Source of the DNA: Candidatus Omnitrophota bacterium
GTDB lineage: Bacteria > Omnitrophota > Gorgyraeia > 2-01-FULL-45-10
DNA length: 22,258 bases
Assembly: GCA_030695725.1 (NCBI GenBank)
Contig: JAUYPN010000058.1
Location: 1-22,258, forward strand
Direction: 5' to 3'
Positions 21,183 to 22,258 of the stretch are shown piece by piece. The notes beneath the pieces are model-generated. The model was given only the letters and a program-made list of their open reading frames with translations, made no database searches and was not told where the DNA came from. The position numbers were made by a program, and so were the translations under genes. The stretch's first letter is position 1. Every line of letters begins with the position of its first letter.

Positions 21183-22258
21183 ATGAAAAAGACAAATCGA
21201 ATAATTTCAACCCTACTCATACTCTGCTTTGTAGTAAATACCGTAGCGCAAGACCTCGCGTTCAGCCAGACGATTAATTTTCAAGCCAAAAATTCAGATA
21301 AGCTTGCCGCGCCTTTAATGTCTGATGACATCATTGGTATAGAACATAAAGATATCGGTGATCTCGAGATGTGGTTTACAGCTTCCTTAGCATATATACG
21401 TAAGAATGGACTTGATATAACGGTTGATAATTTAAAAAAATTTTATCGCTCGAAAGGAAGAGACATATTTAATGTCGAGGGGACGCGATTCTTTATTAAT
21501 GAAGTTAAGGATACCGGAGATGATGCGATAAGAATACTGGTTAGAATAAGAGACAATGAACACGGCCTCAGAGCCTATTATATAGAGTATTCCCGCGGAA
21601 ATCACAGCATAGAAGTCTATCCCGAAAGAAAAGCTGAGTGGGACATGACAATGCTTCTGGAAACGATCGTAAATATTCCCGAATTGAGAGGAAGCGGAAT
21701 CGATGTTAAAACTATCAGGAAATATGTTATTGGCGATAATAGAGATGGTTTCTATTATCGCAAAGGTATGGCATTATTTGCTGTCAAGATCGATGGTAAA
21801 TTTGGCCGCCTACTCGGTTTAGGCGAGAATAAAGACCTGCCTCTTTATTATACGATCACCGCGAAAGGCGTTGTCGACTACCATAAGATGCTATCCGGAG
21901 GGGCTTCAGAAGAGAATGATATGCCGATAGCCAGAGAAGAGTTGCGCGCAGTCAGACAAACCACCGACCTAGCATCAGATATGGTTAAGAAGAGCCTTAT
22001 TGCAGAAGTCTTTTTTAAGGGCGGCAAGACCATACTGGCGAGTCAGGATGAGAATAACTTTTTGGCTGTCAACGCCGTTTATGGAGATGAACGATTATTG
22101 AAACAAAGAAAGATGCTCGCCAAAGGCGGGCTTCGCATATTCGCCGAGAATACCGGATTAAAACAGGAAGACCGTAAAGCCATCCTGAACAACGTTGATT
22201 TTCTCGTCCGCGCATTTATTGATCTACGTACTCTAGGATTTAGCAGCGCCCTCGGTCC
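21183..22258 (+). CDS. Secreted protein of unknown function, 3' end cut by the window
   Basis: An open frame of 358 codons runs from ATG 21183 to the window edge without a stop. The N-terminus is a clear Sec signal peptide (MKKTNRIISTLLILCFVVNT, with likely cleavage near the AQDLAFSQ stretch). I recognise no catalytic domain. Visible features: mixed alpha/beta sequence, a LAAP-like segment soon after the signal, and repeated charged stretches such as KFYRSKGRD and GGKTILASQDENNFLAVNAVYG. The reading frame is visibly richer in A/T and in rarer codons than the operon before it. It has its own promoter and stands outside the housekeeping operon. Large exported proteins starting this way are familiar from Omnitrophota genomes, but that is recollection. 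No function is proposed. Confidence 0.8.
   Translation, partial: MKKTNRIISTLLILCFVVNTVAQDLAFSQTINFQAKNSDKLAAPLMSDDIIGIEHKDIGDLEMWFTASLAYIRKNGLDITVDNLKKFYRSKGRDIFNVEGTRFFINEVKDTGDDAIRILVRIRDNEHGLRAYYIEYSRGNHSIEVYPERKAEWDMTMLLETIVNIPELRGSGIDVKTIRKYVIGDNRDGFYYRKGMALFAVKIDGKFGRLLGLGENKDLPLYYTITAKGVVDYHKMLSGGASEENDMPIAREELRAVRQTTDLASDMVKKSLIAEVFFKGGKTILASQDENNFLAVNAVYGDERLLKQRKMLAKGGLRIFAENTGLKQEDRKAILNNVDFLVRAFIDLRTLGFSSALG

Overview
The window carries 20 complete genes and one truncated gene, all on the + strand. The organism is almost certainly an uncultivated diderm bacterium, and Omnitrophota (candidate phylum OP3) is my best guess. Diderm: there is a Lol-type lipoprotein exporter (permease plus LolD), an MlaE/MlaF/MlaD lipid-transport set and an AsmA/TamB-like protein. 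Not proteobacterial: there is also a Firmicutes-style protein-arginine-phosphorylation module (mcsA-mcsB-clpC), a YacL-type PIN-TRAM protein and a RicT/PSP1 protein. The window-end secreted protein has the look of large exported proteins I associate with Omnitrophota. The phylum is inferred from memory of such genomes, not from a search.

Layout. 175-3533: a sigma70-like promoter, lysS, a LolC/E-type permease and lolD, packed with no gaps. 3565-8482: a second consensus promoter, a branched-chain aminotransferase, mcsA, mcsB and clpC (arginine-kinase-driven proteolysis). 8492-12176: an AsmA/TamB-like protein and mlaE-mlaF-mlaD (envelope lipid traffic). 12181-14799: yacL-like PIN-TRAM, ispD, ispF (MEP isoprenoid pathway). 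14811-16915: cysE, cysS (cysteine synthesis and charging). 16897-21092: tmk, holB, ricT/PSP1, metG. 21125-22258: a third promoter and the start of a secreted protein. Gene order strongly recalls two separate Bacillus subtilis clusters (lysS..mcsA-mcsB-clpC..yacL-ispD-ispF..cysE-cysS and tmk..holB-ricT..metS), joined here and with the Mla genes where radA-disA would be. ctsR is absent.

The remarkable part is the repeat content. Between 9.9 and 20.7 kb an otherwise tightly overlapped operon is invaded by at least four kinds of short repeat: (i) palindromes with a conserved core GAGC-N2-4-GTCGA whose two arms differ at every site but are always complementary to each other; (ii) a 154-bp MITE-like element with 17-bp inverted ends and exact 9-bp flanking direct repeats, carrying two REP-like hairpins; (iii) arrays of heptanucleotides; (iv) mixed hairpins. 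Several lie in frame inside essential genes (holB twice, cysS twice, metG once). Four sit exactly at gene junctions where deleting the repeat block between two copies of the start-codon sequence restores a one- or four-base stop/start overlap. In holB, the conserved protein motif shows that the palindrome arm is an inverted copy of the host gene sequence. This set of insertions is the best candidate for an undescribed system in the window. No RNA genes, CRISPR arrays or convincing terminators were seen.
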